The notes under the pieces are model-generated. The model did not search any database and had not been told where the DNA came from. It saw only the letters and a program-made list of their open reading frames with translations. Positions 9,645 through 18,890 of a stretch of DNA of 64,000 bases are shown in pieces. Location of the stretch: the NCBI GenBank assembly GCA_963819715.1, contig CAWFXE010000003.1, positions 62,001 to 126,000 on the forward strand. The letters are read 5' to 3'. Position 1 is the stretch's first letter. Each line of letters begins with the position of its first letter. This DNA is from DASUPK01 sp963819715. GTDB taxonomy: Bacteria > Actinomycetota > Thermoleophilia > Solirubrobacterales > 70-9. Both the position numbers and the translations under genes were made by a program.

Positions 9645-10954
9645 CTGACCCCGACGGCCTCGAAGCCGCCGACCTCCACGCCCTCCCGCGAAGCCAGCCC
9701 GGCGATCGCTCCGACCATCGCCAGCCGGTGGTCGCCGCGGGAGTCGAGCCTCCCTCCCCGCAGGCCGTCCGGTTCCCCGGACGGCGAATCCGTCGGGGCG
9801 CGCCTCGATGTCCGCCCCGAGTCGCCGTCAGGCCCTCGACGATTCCGCTGATCCGGTCGGACTCCTTCGCCCTGAGCTCCTCGGCGCCCGAGAGCACCGT
9901 CTCGCCCTCGGCGAAGCAGCCGAGCAGAGCGAGCAGCGGGAGCTCGTCGATCGCGGCGGGGACGTCCGCGGCCGTCACCTCGGCGCCGCGAAGCTGCGGG
10001 CTGCGCACGCGCAGGGTCGCGATGGGCTCAGGGCCGGGCTCGCGGATCTCGTACGGCACCGTCGGCAGATCACGGGTCGGCCTTCGGCGCTCCCTCGAAT
10101 CAGGTGCCGCCGCCCATCTCCACGCCCATCCGGGCGAGGATCGAGAGCAGGCCGATCCGATTGCGGTTGATGCCCACCTCGCGCAGGCCGATGTCGCTGC
10201 CGGGCAGCAGCGAGCGGCCCGCGATGAAGAAGGCGGCCGACGAGAAGTCTCCCGGGACCGGCACGTCGTCCGGCCTCCAGGCGCTCCGCGGGAGAGACGA
10301 TCAGGGCGCTCTCCTCGCGCCGGATAGAGGCGCCCATCGCGGCCAGCATCCGCTCGGTGTGATCGCGCGTCCAGATCGGCTCGTGGATCGCGGTCTCGCC
10401 CTCGGCCAGCAGCCCGGCGATCAGCAGGCACGATTTCACCTGGGCGCTCGCGACCGGCATCTCGTAGTCGATGCCGTGCAGGTGCGATCCGCGTACGGCG
10501 AGCGGCGGCAGGCGGCCGTCACGGCACTCGACGTCGGCGCCCATCTGCGCGAGCGGGTCGGCGATGCGGTCGACCGGGCGACGGCGAATCGAGTCGTCGC
10601 CGTCGAACGTCCACTCGCCCTCGGGCTGGCCCGGCGAGCCATCCCGGCATGATCCGGAGCAGCGTGCCGGCGTTGCCGACGTCGATCTCCGCCGAGCGCG
10701 CGCCTCTCGAGCCCGACGCCCTCGATCTCCACGAAGAGCCCACCGTGGTCGTCCGGCCTCTCCTTCGCGGACCTCTGCGCCGACGGCCGCGACGGCCCGA
10801 AGGGTCGACTGCGTGTCCTCGGAGTCGAGGTAGCCCGTGATCCGGGTCGGCCCGTCGGCCATCGCCCCGACCAGCGCCGCCCGGTGGGTGACCGACTTGT
10901 CCGGAGGTGGGCGCAGCTCCCCGCGAAGGGCCCGGCGGGGTCGAAGCGGGTCAT
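9518..10954 (-). CDS. aroA: 3-phosphoshikimate 1-carboxyvinyltransferase (EPSP synthase), heavily frameshifted
   Basis: Sixth step of the shikimate pathway. Family blocks appear in order but in changing frames: MTRFDPAGPFAG at the ATG 10954, ELRPPPDKSVTHRAALVGAM (PEP/S3P site), TQSTLRAVAAVGA, EIDVGNAGTLLR (NAGT signature), FDGDDSIRRRPV, ASAQVKSCLLIAGLLA, DDVPVPGDFSSAAF, ELPLLALLGCFAEG, LRAKESDRI (catalytic region) and MVGAIAGLAS near the end. At least seven shifts are needed, near 10918, 10757, 10710, 10640, 10275, 10105 and 9820. Every active-site block survives, so sequence error is far likelier than decay. The start overlaps the tyrA stop by 4 bp. The frame as read stops at 9518, and the exact C-terminus is unsure. 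Confidence 0.85.
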
Positions 10955-12030
10955 TCGGCCCGGGAGACGTCGTGGCCGAGGTCGCGGACGAGCTGCTCGG
11001 CGCGCGCGGTCTCATCGTCGCCGGCGATGTAAAGCGAGATCGCGCCCGAGGTCATGTCGGCGGTCGGATACAGAGCCATGTCCTCGATGTTGACGCCGGC
11101 GCGGCCGAGCTCCAGAGCGACCTCGGCGACGATGCCCGGCCGGTTCGGGACGCGCACGCGCAGCTCATGGAGCGGCCCGCCGGCGATCTCGGTCTCGATC
11201 AGCTCGCGGCGGCGCGCACCCGCCTGCTCGTGCCAGGCGATCACGGCTTCGGTGTCGCCGGAGCGGATCAGGTCCGCGGCCTCGCCGAGGCGCGCGACCG
11301 CGGCGTCGATCTCGGAGGCGACCGCCTCGCGGTTCCCGGCGAAGATGTCGCCCCAGATCGCCGGGTTCGCGCCCGCCACCCGGGTGGCGTCGCGGAAGCT
11401 CGGGCCGACCTCGGGCAGATGCTCGGCCTCCTCGCTGAGGGCGGTCGCGGCCTGCGTGACCAGGACGTTGGCGACCACGTGAGGCAGGTGGCTGATCGTC
11501 GCCATCAGGCGGTCGTGGGTCTCGGCCTCGATCGCCTGCGGGCGCGCGCCGATATCGGCGATCGCCCGCTGCACGCGGTCGTAGAGGATCCCGCCCGTCT
11601 TGGAGCGTCGGCGTCAGATACCAGCGAGCTCCCTCGAAGAGGTCAGCGTGCGCGTTCTCGACGCCGGCGGTCTCCGCGCCCGCCAACGGATGTCCGCCGA
11701 TGAAACGGCTGTCCGAACCCAGAGATGCGATCACGTCCCGCTTCACGGACCCGACGTCGGTGACGGCGCAGTTCTCGCCGGACGCGGCGAGCGCCTCGGC
11801 GACCAGACCCGGGAGGGCCAGTACCGGCGCAGCGCAGAAGACCAGTTCGGCGCCCTCGACGGCCTCAGCAAGCGATGGGTCGGCGCCGAGTCGATTGCGC
11901 CGAGATCAATTGCTCGATCGGCGTTGGTCCGGTCGGGATCGAACCCGGCGACCTCCGCGCCGAGTCTGGCGCGAGCCGCGAGCCCGATCGATCCTCCGAT
12001 CAGCCCCACGCCGAGGACGGCGATCCTCAT
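10951..12030 (-). CDS. tyrA: Prephenate dehydrogenase with C-terminal ACT domain, two frameshifts
   Basis: Oxidative decarboxylation of prephenate toward tyrosine. The ATG at 12030 gives MRIAVLGVGLIGGSIGLAAR, an NAD(P) Rossmann start. After a shift near 11870 come VTDVGSVKRDVIASL and FIGGHPLAGAETAGVENA, with the catalytic-region GGHPxAG motif. After a shift near 11605 come the helical dimer domain (THDRLMATISHLPHVVANVL, GPSFRDATRVAGANP) and a C-terminal ACT domain (HELRVRVPNRPGIVAEVALE). The ACT domain implies allosteric feedback by an amino acid, probably tyrosine. It lies 3 bp after the DAHP synthase stop and overlaps aroA by 4 bp, so aroF-tyrA-aroA form one operon. Confidence 0.9.
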
Positions 12031-12033
12031 GGC

Positions 12034-13131
<1,098 letters not shown>

Positions 13132-13216
13132 GCTGCTGGTCCCCTCTTTCTACTGGTCTGGCGACGGTCCTTGCGGGTTCGGATCATGCAGCTGGGCAAA
13201 GCGTCGAAGCGGAAAC

Positions 13217-13276
13217 GGCGTCCGGCCGGGTGGATCCATCTGCGTCGGCGGCTTGGGCAGCCGCGGGCCGGACGCC
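13217..13276 (-). promoter_or_regulatory. Attenuator-like hairpin in the DAHP synthase leader
   Basis: Perfect 11-bp inverted repeat: arms at 13217-13227 and 13266-13276 (GGCGTCCGGCC against GGCCGGACGCC) around a 38-nt loop. A smaller GCGGC/GCCGC hairpin sits inside the loop and could be a competing fold. The upstream arm overlaps the stop codon of the candidate leader peptide, where ribosome-controlled folding would be expected. The U-run after the stem on the minus strand is weak, so whether it terminates transcription or masks the start is open. Confidence 0.55.
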
Positions 13277-13386
13277 TAGGTAAATCGCCAGAAGTAGAAA
13301 TAGGCGCGCGAAGGGCCGCGTGGCGGCTCGAGGGCGGAGCGGTGTGCGTGCCGTGCTTCATCTGGCGGACATTGAAGCAGACGCAC
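13276..13386 (-). CDS. Candidate aromatic leader peptide, 36 residues
   Basis: From a GTG at 13386 to a TAG at 13278-13276. The peptide ends AYFYFWRFT, that is Tyr-Phe-Tyr-Phe-Trp in a row followed by another Phe, directly before the hairpin that precedes DAHP synthase. Seven of the last nine codons before the stop include all three aromatic residues, which feed back on this pathway. Ribosome-mediated attenuation by such peptides is known for aromatic genes in actinobacteria. The aromatic run is seen directly; its function is inference. The start is uncertain because no clear ribosome site precedes the GTG, and a shorter version starting inside is possible. Confidence 0.6.
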   Translation of the reverse strand: MRLLQCPPDEARHAHRSALEPPRGPSRAYFYFWRFT

Positions 13387-13404
13387 AGTGCGATGTCGAA
13401 GGAT

Positions 13405-14502
13405 TCAGCCCGCGATCTCGCGCATGGCGGCGAGGAAGCGCTCGTTCTCGGCGCGCGTGCCGTAGCTGACGCGCAGGCAGCCGGGGCCGCCGAGCGCAGT
13501 TCCCGGCCGGACCGCGACGCCCGGCTTGGCGAGGTGCTCGACCACCTCACCCTCATCGAGGTCTCCCAGCTCTATCCAGGCGAAGTTCGTCTGGGAGTCG
13601 GCGGTGGCGAAGCCCAGCTCGCGCAGCTCCTCCTCGACGAAGACGCGCTCGACCAGGTTCTTCTCGACGCGGTCGGCGACGTCGTCCTGGTGGCGGATCG
13701 CCTCGGCCGCGGCGGCCTGGGCGAGCGCGTTGACGCTGAAGGGCTGGCGAACGGCGTCCACGGCGGCGCGGAACTGCGGCGAGCAGAGCGCATAGCCGAC
13801 GCGATGCCCGGCGAGCCCATGGGACTTGCTGAAGGTGCGCAGCAGGACGACATTGGGGTGCTTCGACTAGCAGATCGACCGTCTCGTCCGGGTCGTCGTT
13901 GGTCTGGTACTCGACGTATGCCTCGTCGACGATGATCGTCGTCCGCGAGGGAACGCTCTCCACGAAGGCGGCAATCCGCTCCGCCGGGAGGTGCGTACCG
14001 GTCGGGTTGTTCGGGTTGCAGACGATCAGCAGCTGCGTCGCGGCCGTGACCTCGCCCAGCATCGCGTCGAGGTCGTGGACGTAGTCCGTCCGCGAGCGGG
14101 ACCCGGATCTCTCGCGCGCCGGAGAGCGCGGGCAGGTGCGGGTAGATCGAGAAGGATGGCCAGGCGTAGAGGATCTCGTCGCCGGGCTCGCAGAGGGCGA
14201 GCGATGCGGCCAGCAGGATCTCGCAGGAGCCGTTGGAGACCGCGATGCGAGCGGGATCGGTGTCGTGGTGGTCCGCAATGCGCGCGGCGGAGCGCCCGAG
14301 CCTCCGCGTCCGGGTAGCGGTTGGCGTCGGCCGCGGCCCGCGCTACGGCATCCACGACCGCGGGGTGCGGAGGAAACGGGGACTCGTTCGACGCGAGCTT
14401 GACCGCATCCGCGGTCTCCGCCTTCGCCTTGGCGTCGTCGAGCGACGTGCCCGGCTCGTAGTGCGGGATCCGCGAGAGCTTTTCGGAGAAGGTGACGGTC
14501 AT
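13405..14502 (-). CDS. hisC: Histidinol-phosphate/aromatic aminotransferase (HisC-like), three or more frameshifts
   Basis: PLP-dependent fold-type I aminotransferase. The ATG at 14502 gives MTVTFSEKLSRIPHYEPG, then KLASNESPFPPHPAVVDAV and NRYPDAEA. After a shift near 14295 come RIAVSNGSCEILLAASLAL and YAWPSFSIYPHLPALSGA. After a shift near 14105 come LLIVCNPNNPTGTHLP and TTIIVDEAYVEY. After a shift near 13870 come LLRTFSKSHGLAGHRVGYA (PLP lysine in TFSKSHGLAG) and the C-terminal VRPGTALGGPGCLRVSYGT. Corrected length is about 365 residues. Because it stands between aroH and DAHP synthase it may serve aromatic (phenylalanine/tyrosine) rather than only histidine synthesis; sequence alone cannot settle that. 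The shifts look like sequence errors. Confidence 0.82.
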
Positions 14503-14509
14503 CGAGGCT

Positions 14510-15022
14510 TCACATTGTTACGGGACGGCGGAATCGGACGGCGGGCTCACCGGTACGCGGATGGACCTTCTCGGCGCCGTCCGCGCGCCAGCCGTGCCGC
14601 TCGTAGAACCCGATCGCGCGGTCGTTCTCCTTGAAGGTCCAGAGCACAGCCTCCTCGTAGGGAAGGCCGGCCAGGCGTTCGAGGGCAGCCAGCATGAGGG
14701 CGTTGCCCACCCCCTGTCGCCAGCGATCCGGGTCGACGTACATCGCGACCAGCTCGGCGGCGTCGGGGCCCATATCCGCCTCCCTGGAGGGCGCGGCCAC
14801 GTAGCAGTAGCCGGCGAACTCCCGATCGACCTCCCCGACGTAGGTGAAGGCATCGCCGACCGGACGCTTCAGGCCGACACCCACCTCGTGACGCCAGCGC
14901 TCGACGGGCAGGTCGGCCAGCTTGTCCGGAGCCACTATGTCGCTGTAGCCGCTGCGCCAGCCCGCAACCGTGACCGCGACGATCGCCTCGGTGTCGTCCG
15001 GCGTCGCCTCGCGGATGACCAG
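14510..15022 (-). CDS. GNAT-family N-acetyltransferase
   Basis: A GNAT fold with the acetyl-CoA site AMYVDPDRWRQGVGNALML and the closing AIGFYERHGWRADG segment. The only ATG is at 14935, but that would drop the first strand. The frame upstream reads VIREATPDDTEAIVAVTVAGWRSGY, a classic GNAT start, so translation probably begins at a non-ATG codon (CTG at 15022, 2 bp from the aroH stop) or an ATG/GTG is lost to error. The acceptor substrate cannot be inferred. It lies in line between aroH and hisC with an 7-bp gap before hisC. Confidence 0.75.
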   Translation of the reverse strand: MVIREATPDDTEAIVAVTVAGWRSGYSDIVAPDKLADLPVERWRHEVGVGLKRPVGDAFTYVGEVDREFAGYCYVAAPSREADMGPDAAELVAMYVDPDRWRQGVGNALMLAALERLAGLPYEEAVLWTFKENDRAIGFYERHGWRADGAEKVHPRTGEPAVRFRRPVTM

Positions 15023-15024
15023 GG

Positions 15025-15402
15025 CTACTGCGCCGCCTTCAGGTCGGAGCGAAGCTCCTGAGCCTCGCCGAGGTACGCATGCGTCGGAGTGTGGTCCGCG
15101 GGCGCGTAGTAATGCAGCAGCACGCGGATTACCGAGCGCATCGCGTTCGGCACGTCGATCTCCCGGGCGCAGAGCAGCGGGACTCCGTCGAGGCCGAGCT
15201 TGCGCGCGGCGACCGCCGGGAACTCCGCGTTCAGGTCGTGGGTCGAGGTGAAGATGCAGCTCACCATCTGGTCCGGCGAGAGATCGTTGCGAGAGATCAG
15301 CTCGCGCATCAGCTCCTCGGTCGCCGAGACGATGGTGTCAGGGTTGTTGCTGGGCGCCTTCGTGGCCCCGCGCACAGCCCAAAGCCTCTGGTCGTCGCTC
15401 AT
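15025..15402 (-). CDS. aroH: Chorismate mutase, AroH class
   Basis: Converts chorismate to prephenate, the substrate of TyrA in the same cluster. The 125 residues match the trimeric monofunctional class: LWAVRGATKAPSNNPDTIV near the start, SCIFTSTHDLNAEFPAVAAR in the middle, VPLLCAREIDVPNAM and VLLHYYAP near the end. These are the B. subtilis AroH active-site blocks (Arg7, Cys75, Arg90 and Tyr108 equivalents). The start overlaps the rluB stop by 4 bp. Confidence 0.94.
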   Translation of the reverse strand: MSDDQRLWAVRGATKAPSNNPDTIVSATEELMRELISRNDLSPDQMVSCIFTSTHDLNAEFPAVAARKLGLDGVPLLCAREIDVPNAMRSVIRVLLHYYAPADHTPTHAYLGEAQELRSDLKAAQ

Positions 15403-16094
15403 GGGGCGGAATCTTCCCAGAGCGCGGCGATCTCCCCCTCCTCGAGCCTTCGCGCCTCCCCCTGGCGGAGCCCTCCGAGCTCAAGGGAGCCGATCCGGAT
15501 GCGCCGCAGGCCCTCGACCTCGTTCCCCACCGCCTCGGCCATTCGACGGACCTGCCGTTTTCGCCCCTCATGGAGCGTCAGCTCGAGCTCACGCTCGCCG
15601 CGGCGGCCAACCTCGGCGGGTGCCGTCGGGCCGTCCTCGAGCGTCACGCCCCGGCGCAGCCGGTCGAGGTCCGCATCCGATGGCGGCCGCGTGAGCCGGA
15701 CGCGGTAAGTCTTGGAGACCTCATAGCGAGGATGGGTCAGCCGGTTGGCGAGCTCACCGTCGTTGGTGAGCAGGATCAGCCCGGTCGAATCCGCGTCGAG
15801 GCGGCCGACCGGATAGAGGCGGCGCTCGGAGGTGACCAGCTCGGTGACGGCCCGGCGCTTGCCGGGTTCGCTTGCCGTCGAGACCACTCCGGCGGGCTTG
15901 TTGAGCGCCCAGACCTCCCGCGGCTCCGGCGCGATCTCTTCGCCGTTGACCCGAACGTCCGAACCTTCGTCGACGTCGCGGGCCGGGTCGGTCACCACCT
16001 CGCCGCCTACCTGCACCCTCCCGGCGGCGATCAGCTCCTCGGCCACGCGGCGGGATGCGACGCCGGCGTGAGCGAGGTACTTCGCGAGCCTCAC
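15399..16094 (-). CDS. rluB: 23S rRNA pseudouridine synthase, RluB/RsuA family
   Basis: Isomerises a uridine of rRNA to pseudouridine. The 231 residues start with an S4 RNA-binding domain (MRLAKYLAHAGVASRRVAEELI, residues 1-60), then the catalytic domain with the signature GRLDADSTGLILLTNDG (catalytic Asp), SKTYRVRLTRPP and LHEGRKRQVRRM. RluB (23S) is likelier than RsuA from the actinobacterial scpAB-rluB context, but the exact target base is not shown by the sequence. Confidence 0.93.
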   Translation of the reverse strand: MRLAKYLAHAGVASRRVAEELIAAGRVQVGGEVVTDPARDVDEGSDVRVNGEEIAPEPREVWALNKPAGVVSTASEPGKRRAVTELVTSERRLYPVGRLDADSTGLILLTNDGELANRLTHPRYEVSKTYRVRLTRPPSDADLDRLRRGVTLEDGPTAPAEVGRRGERELELTLHEGRKRQVRRMAEAVGNEVEGLRRIRIGSLELGGLRQGEARRLEEGEIAALWEDSAP

Positions 16095-16101
16095 CTCGGG
16101 C

Positions 16102-16779
16102 TCAGCAGCTGCCGAGCTTGGTCAGGTCGGAGCGGTAGATCTGCATGTCCGCATGGTTCCAGTCGCCGTGGGTCTGTCCCTGGAACCGCGGGTCGAGCTC
16201 CTTGTAGAACGGCGATGAGAGGCTCTCGTTGTGGCCGATCACCTGGTTGACCGGGATGCCGAAGCGGCACCGCAGCCACTGGGTGAATCGGAGAGAACCG
16301 TTGAGCTGCTCCGGCCGGTTCAGGATGTCCTGGTCGGAGAAGCCGACGTGCTCGATGCCGATGGCGGTCCAGTTGAGCCCGACCGTGTGGCGGCAGCGGA
16401 TCGTCGGCGGGACGAACTTGTAGATCCCGCCCGAGGTTCCGACGGCGTAGTGCGAGCAGACGTTGGGCAGCTCGTGGAACTCCACATCGGGCCGGTCGGT
16501 GCGGAAGGTGTTGAAGATCGAGCTGATGCTGCCCGCCGCCGCGTAGTGGATGACGATCACCTTCGGGTTGTTCAACCGCCATTTGTGCTGGCCGTAGTGG
16601 CGCTTCGAGTAGGCGGCCATCTCCCGCTTCCGCTTCTTCGGATACGGGATCAGCATCTTGTGGATACGGGGCTTGCCGGCCGAAGGCGTCGCGGCCGGCG
16701 GCTGCGCCCCGGCGCCGGAACCGGCGCTCGCGCCGATCGTGGCGGCGAAGGCGACCATCGCGATGACGATCCGGCTCAC
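16102..16779 (-). CDS. Secreted N-acetylmuramoyl-L-alanine amidase (Amidase_2/PGRP-like)
   Basis: 225 residues with an N-terminal signal peptide (IVIAMVAFAATIGASAGSGAGA) and a short Pro/Ala linker, then an Amidase_2 fold. It has VIVIHYAAAG (zinc His at about 78), EFHELPNVCSHYAVGTSGGIY, NWTAIGIEHVGF and QVIGHNESLSSPFYKELDP (second zinc His at about 183). The family cleaves the amide between MurNAc and L-Ala of peptidoglycan. The region past 197 (QTHGDWNHADMQ) diverges from the standard K-x-DPG ending, so the third metal ligand is unclear. It lies 1 bp after the M14 peptidase gene and 7 bp before rluB. Confidence 0.82.
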   Translation of the reverse strand: MSRIVIAMVAFAATIGASAGSGAGAQPPAATPSAGKPRIHKMLIPYPKKRKREMAAYSKRHYGQHKWRLNNPKVIVIHYAAAGSISSIFNTFRTDRPDVEFHELPNVCSHYAVGTSGGIYKFVPPTIRCRHTVGLNWTAIGIEHVGFSDQDILNRPEQLNGSLRFTQWLRCRFGIPVNQVIGHNESLSSPFYKELDPRFQGQTHGDWNHADMQIYRSDLTKLGSC

Positions 16780-16780
16780 C

Positions 16781-17512
16781 TCAGCGGCCCTCCGCGACGG
16801 TCAACGCCGCCCTGGCCTGCCGATCCGATGAGGCGACGCTGATCTTGCCCGGTGGCATCTCCACGACGAAAGCGGCGCTGCCCGGAAACGTGTTCATCTC
16901 CCAGGTGATCGCCGTGCCGCGCAGTCCCTTGCCCCTGCAGCTCGTCCGCATGCCGACCAGCTTTGCGTACTCCGCGGCGATCGGCGGTCTGCCGCGGCAT
17001 GCGAGCACCGCGCCCCACGGCTGGTGGTACCAGATCGAGATATCGGGCTGGATCCGCCGGATGAACGCCATCACGGCCCTCGTCTCCGGCTCCGAGGCCG
17101 GTCGGGGGCCCGGGTAGTAGCCGCTTGAGTGTGGGACGTCGCCTCGCCATCGGTAGGGGTAGTTCCGGTTCAGGTCCACGCCGTGCGCGTTCTTGCGCGT
17201 GTGTGCCCTGAGTCCGTCCGGATTAACCGTCTGGATCGCCCAGAGTTGCGTCCCCGCGAGCGCTGAGGGGTCCTGCGCCGCCCGTTGCCTGATGCCGCGG
17301 ACGATCCGCAGGCCGGCGCGCTCGTCGCCGTGGATGACGCCGACCACGAGTGCGACCCTGGCTCCCGCCGGGTCACCGATCTGAACCGCGGTGATGGACC
17401 GCCTCTGGACCGATCTGCCGACGAGGTCGCCCCGTGACGCTGCGTTCGCCATGGCTCCAAGCGCAACCGCAGCCAGTGCGACGCCGGCGGCGATCCAGGG
17501 GCGCCTCTTCAC
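16781..17512 (-). CDS. Secreted M14-family zinc carboxypeptidase (MpaA-like)
   Basis: 243 residues. A signal peptide (residues 1-25) precedes an M14 domain. GVIHGDERAG gives the HxxE zinc ligands (His61, Glu64), VDLNRNYPYRW the substrate-binding Asn-Arg, SIWYHQPWG the third ligand (His163) and AFVVEMPPG the catalytic Glu (218). Small bacterial M14 enzymes of this kind often cut peptidoglycan stem peptides; here that fits the amidase immediately downstream but is inference. Its start overlaps the scpB stop by 4 bp. Confidence 0.85.
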   Translation of the reverse strand: MKRRPWIAAGVALAAVALGAMANAASRGDLVGRSVQRRSITAVQIGDPAGARVALVVGVIHGDERAGLRIVRGIRQRAAQDPSALAGTQLWAIQTVNPDGLRAHTRKNAHGVDLNRNYPYRWRGDVPHSSGYYPGPRPASEPETRAVMAFIRRIQPDISIWYHQPWGAVLACRGRPPIAAEYAKLVGMRTSCRGKGLRGTAITWEMNTFPGSAAFVVEMPPGKISVASSDRQARAALTVAEGR

Positions 17513-18084
17513 TCGACCCGCTGCTCACCCGCCTTGAGCAGCCGCTCGCGCAACTCGCGCTCGTCCTCCGGCGTCGGATCGAACTGCGCGGGATCGGGCA
17601 GCGCATCGAGGCCCGAGAGACCGAAGAGCTTCTCGAACAGCGGCGTCGTCCCGTAGGTGACGGCTCCGAACTGGGTCCGGCCCTTCTCTTCGATCAGCCC
17701 ACGCTCGGTCAAGCTGGACACCGCGGAATCCGAGGAGACGCCGCGGATCCGAGCCACCTCCGGCCTGGAGACGGGCTGCAGGTAGGCGGCGATTGCGAGC
17801 ACCTCAGCCTGCGCCTGGGTGAGCGGCGGCGTCCGGGGCTTGGCGAGCAGACGGCGGGCGGCGTCCTCGGCCTCGGGCACCGCTGCGAGGGCATATCCCC
17901 CCGCGACGCGCCGGAGCTGAACGCCTCTGCCGTCCTCCTTCAGGCGCCCCTCGAGCTCGTCCAGCGCCTCCGCGACCGCGTCCTCATCCACCTCGATCGC
18001 CCCGGCCAGCTCTGCCGCCGAGACGGGGTCCGGGGAGAGGAAGAGCAGCGCCTCGATCGTCTGCCCCAATCCGTCGGCGCTCAC
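17509..18084 (-). CDS. scpB: Segregation and condensation protein B
   Basis: Winged-helix subunit of the SMC-ScpAB condensin. The 191 residues include IEALLFLSPDPVSAAELA, the GGYALAAVPEAEDAARRLL segment, LTQAQAEVLAIAAYLQPVSRPEVARIRGV (ScpB core) and RTQFGAVTYGTTPLFEKLFGL. The start overlaps the scpA stop by 4 bp, typical translational coupling for this pair. Confidence 0.95.
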   Translation of the reverse strand: MSADGLGQTIEALLFLSPDPVSAAELAGAIEVDEDAVAEALDELEGRLKEDGRGVQLRRVAGGYALAAVPEAEDAARRLLAKPRTPPLTQAQAEVLAIAAYLQPVSRPEVARIRGVSSDSAVSSLTERGLIEEKGRTQFGAVTYGTTPLFEKLFGLSGLDALPDPAQFDPTPEDERELRERLLKAGEQRVE

Positions 18085-18806
18085 TGCGCGTGCACCTCGA
18101 TCCGGCCGAAGGTCTCGGTCTGCGTCCAGGTCGCCTCGCCGCGCCGGTAGAGCTCGAGTAGGGCGAACAGGGTGACCGCCTGCGTGAAGCGGTCCTCCTT
18201 GCCGAAGGCCTCGTCGAAGTCGAGCGTCTTGCGCGAGCGCAGCAGGTCCCTGACGACCCCGAGCCGGCGCTGGAGCGTCACCGTGGTCCGGATGTGGCGG
18301 GTGTCCGGAGGCGGCGGAATCGTGAGCAGGTCGCCGAGGGCGACGCCCACCCGGTCGGGCTCGTATACCTTCGTCGCCGCCTCGAGGGCGGCGCGCCGGA
18401 GCTCGGCCGGGAGCGGCGCCGACCGGTACATGACGCCCCCCTCGCGCTCCAGCCGCTCCGTCAGCATCGTCGCGGCCTCGCTGTAGCGGCGGTACTCGAG
18501 CATCCGGGCAAGCAGCTCGTCGGCCGCCTCCTGCGGGCCGAGCTCCTCGGGGCCCTCCTCGCTCGGCAGCAGCAGGCGGGACTTGAGCTCACAAAGCGCA
18601 GCGATCAGGACGAGGAACTCAGTGACCGCCTCGAGGTCGAGATCGATCTCGCCCGCCTCTCCCATGTGGTCGATGTAGGCGACGACGATCTCGCCGAGCG
18701 GCACCTCAGCCAGCGAGATCTCCTCCCGCAGCAGCACCGCGAGCAGCAGGTCGAATGGGCCCTGGAAGACATCGAGGTCCAGGTCGAGCTCGGAGACCGC
18801 GGTCAC
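18081..18806 (-). CDS. scpA: Segregation and condensation protein A
   Basis: Kleisin subunit of condensin. The 241 residues begin LDLDVFQGPFDLLLAVLLREEISLAEVPLGEI, the N-terminal kleisin helix pair that binds the SMC neck. EFLVLIAALCELKSRLLLP follows, and the C-terminal winged helix (RFTQAVTLFALLELYRRGEA) binds the SMC head. It starts 84 bp from the trpS stop at 18891; that gap holds no other feature I can see. Confidence 0.95.
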   Translation of the reverse strand: MTAVSELDLDLDVFQGPFDLLLAVLLREEISLAEVPLGEIVVAYIDHMGEAGEIDLDLEAVTEFLVLIAALCELKSRLLLPSEEGPEELGPQEAADELLARMLEYRRYSEAATMLTERLEREGGVMYRSAPLPAELRRAALEAATKVYEPDRVGVALGDLLTIPPPPDTRHIRTTVTLQRRLGVVRDLLRSRKTLDFDEAFGKEDRFTQAVTLFALLELYRRGEATWTQTETFGRIEVHAQ

Positions 18807-18890
18807 GGCGCGAACCTTAGAGAGCGGGGCGGCCAGCGAGACGCTTTCACTTGGGTGTTACGACGAATCTCTCGGCTTGTTGAATCAACC

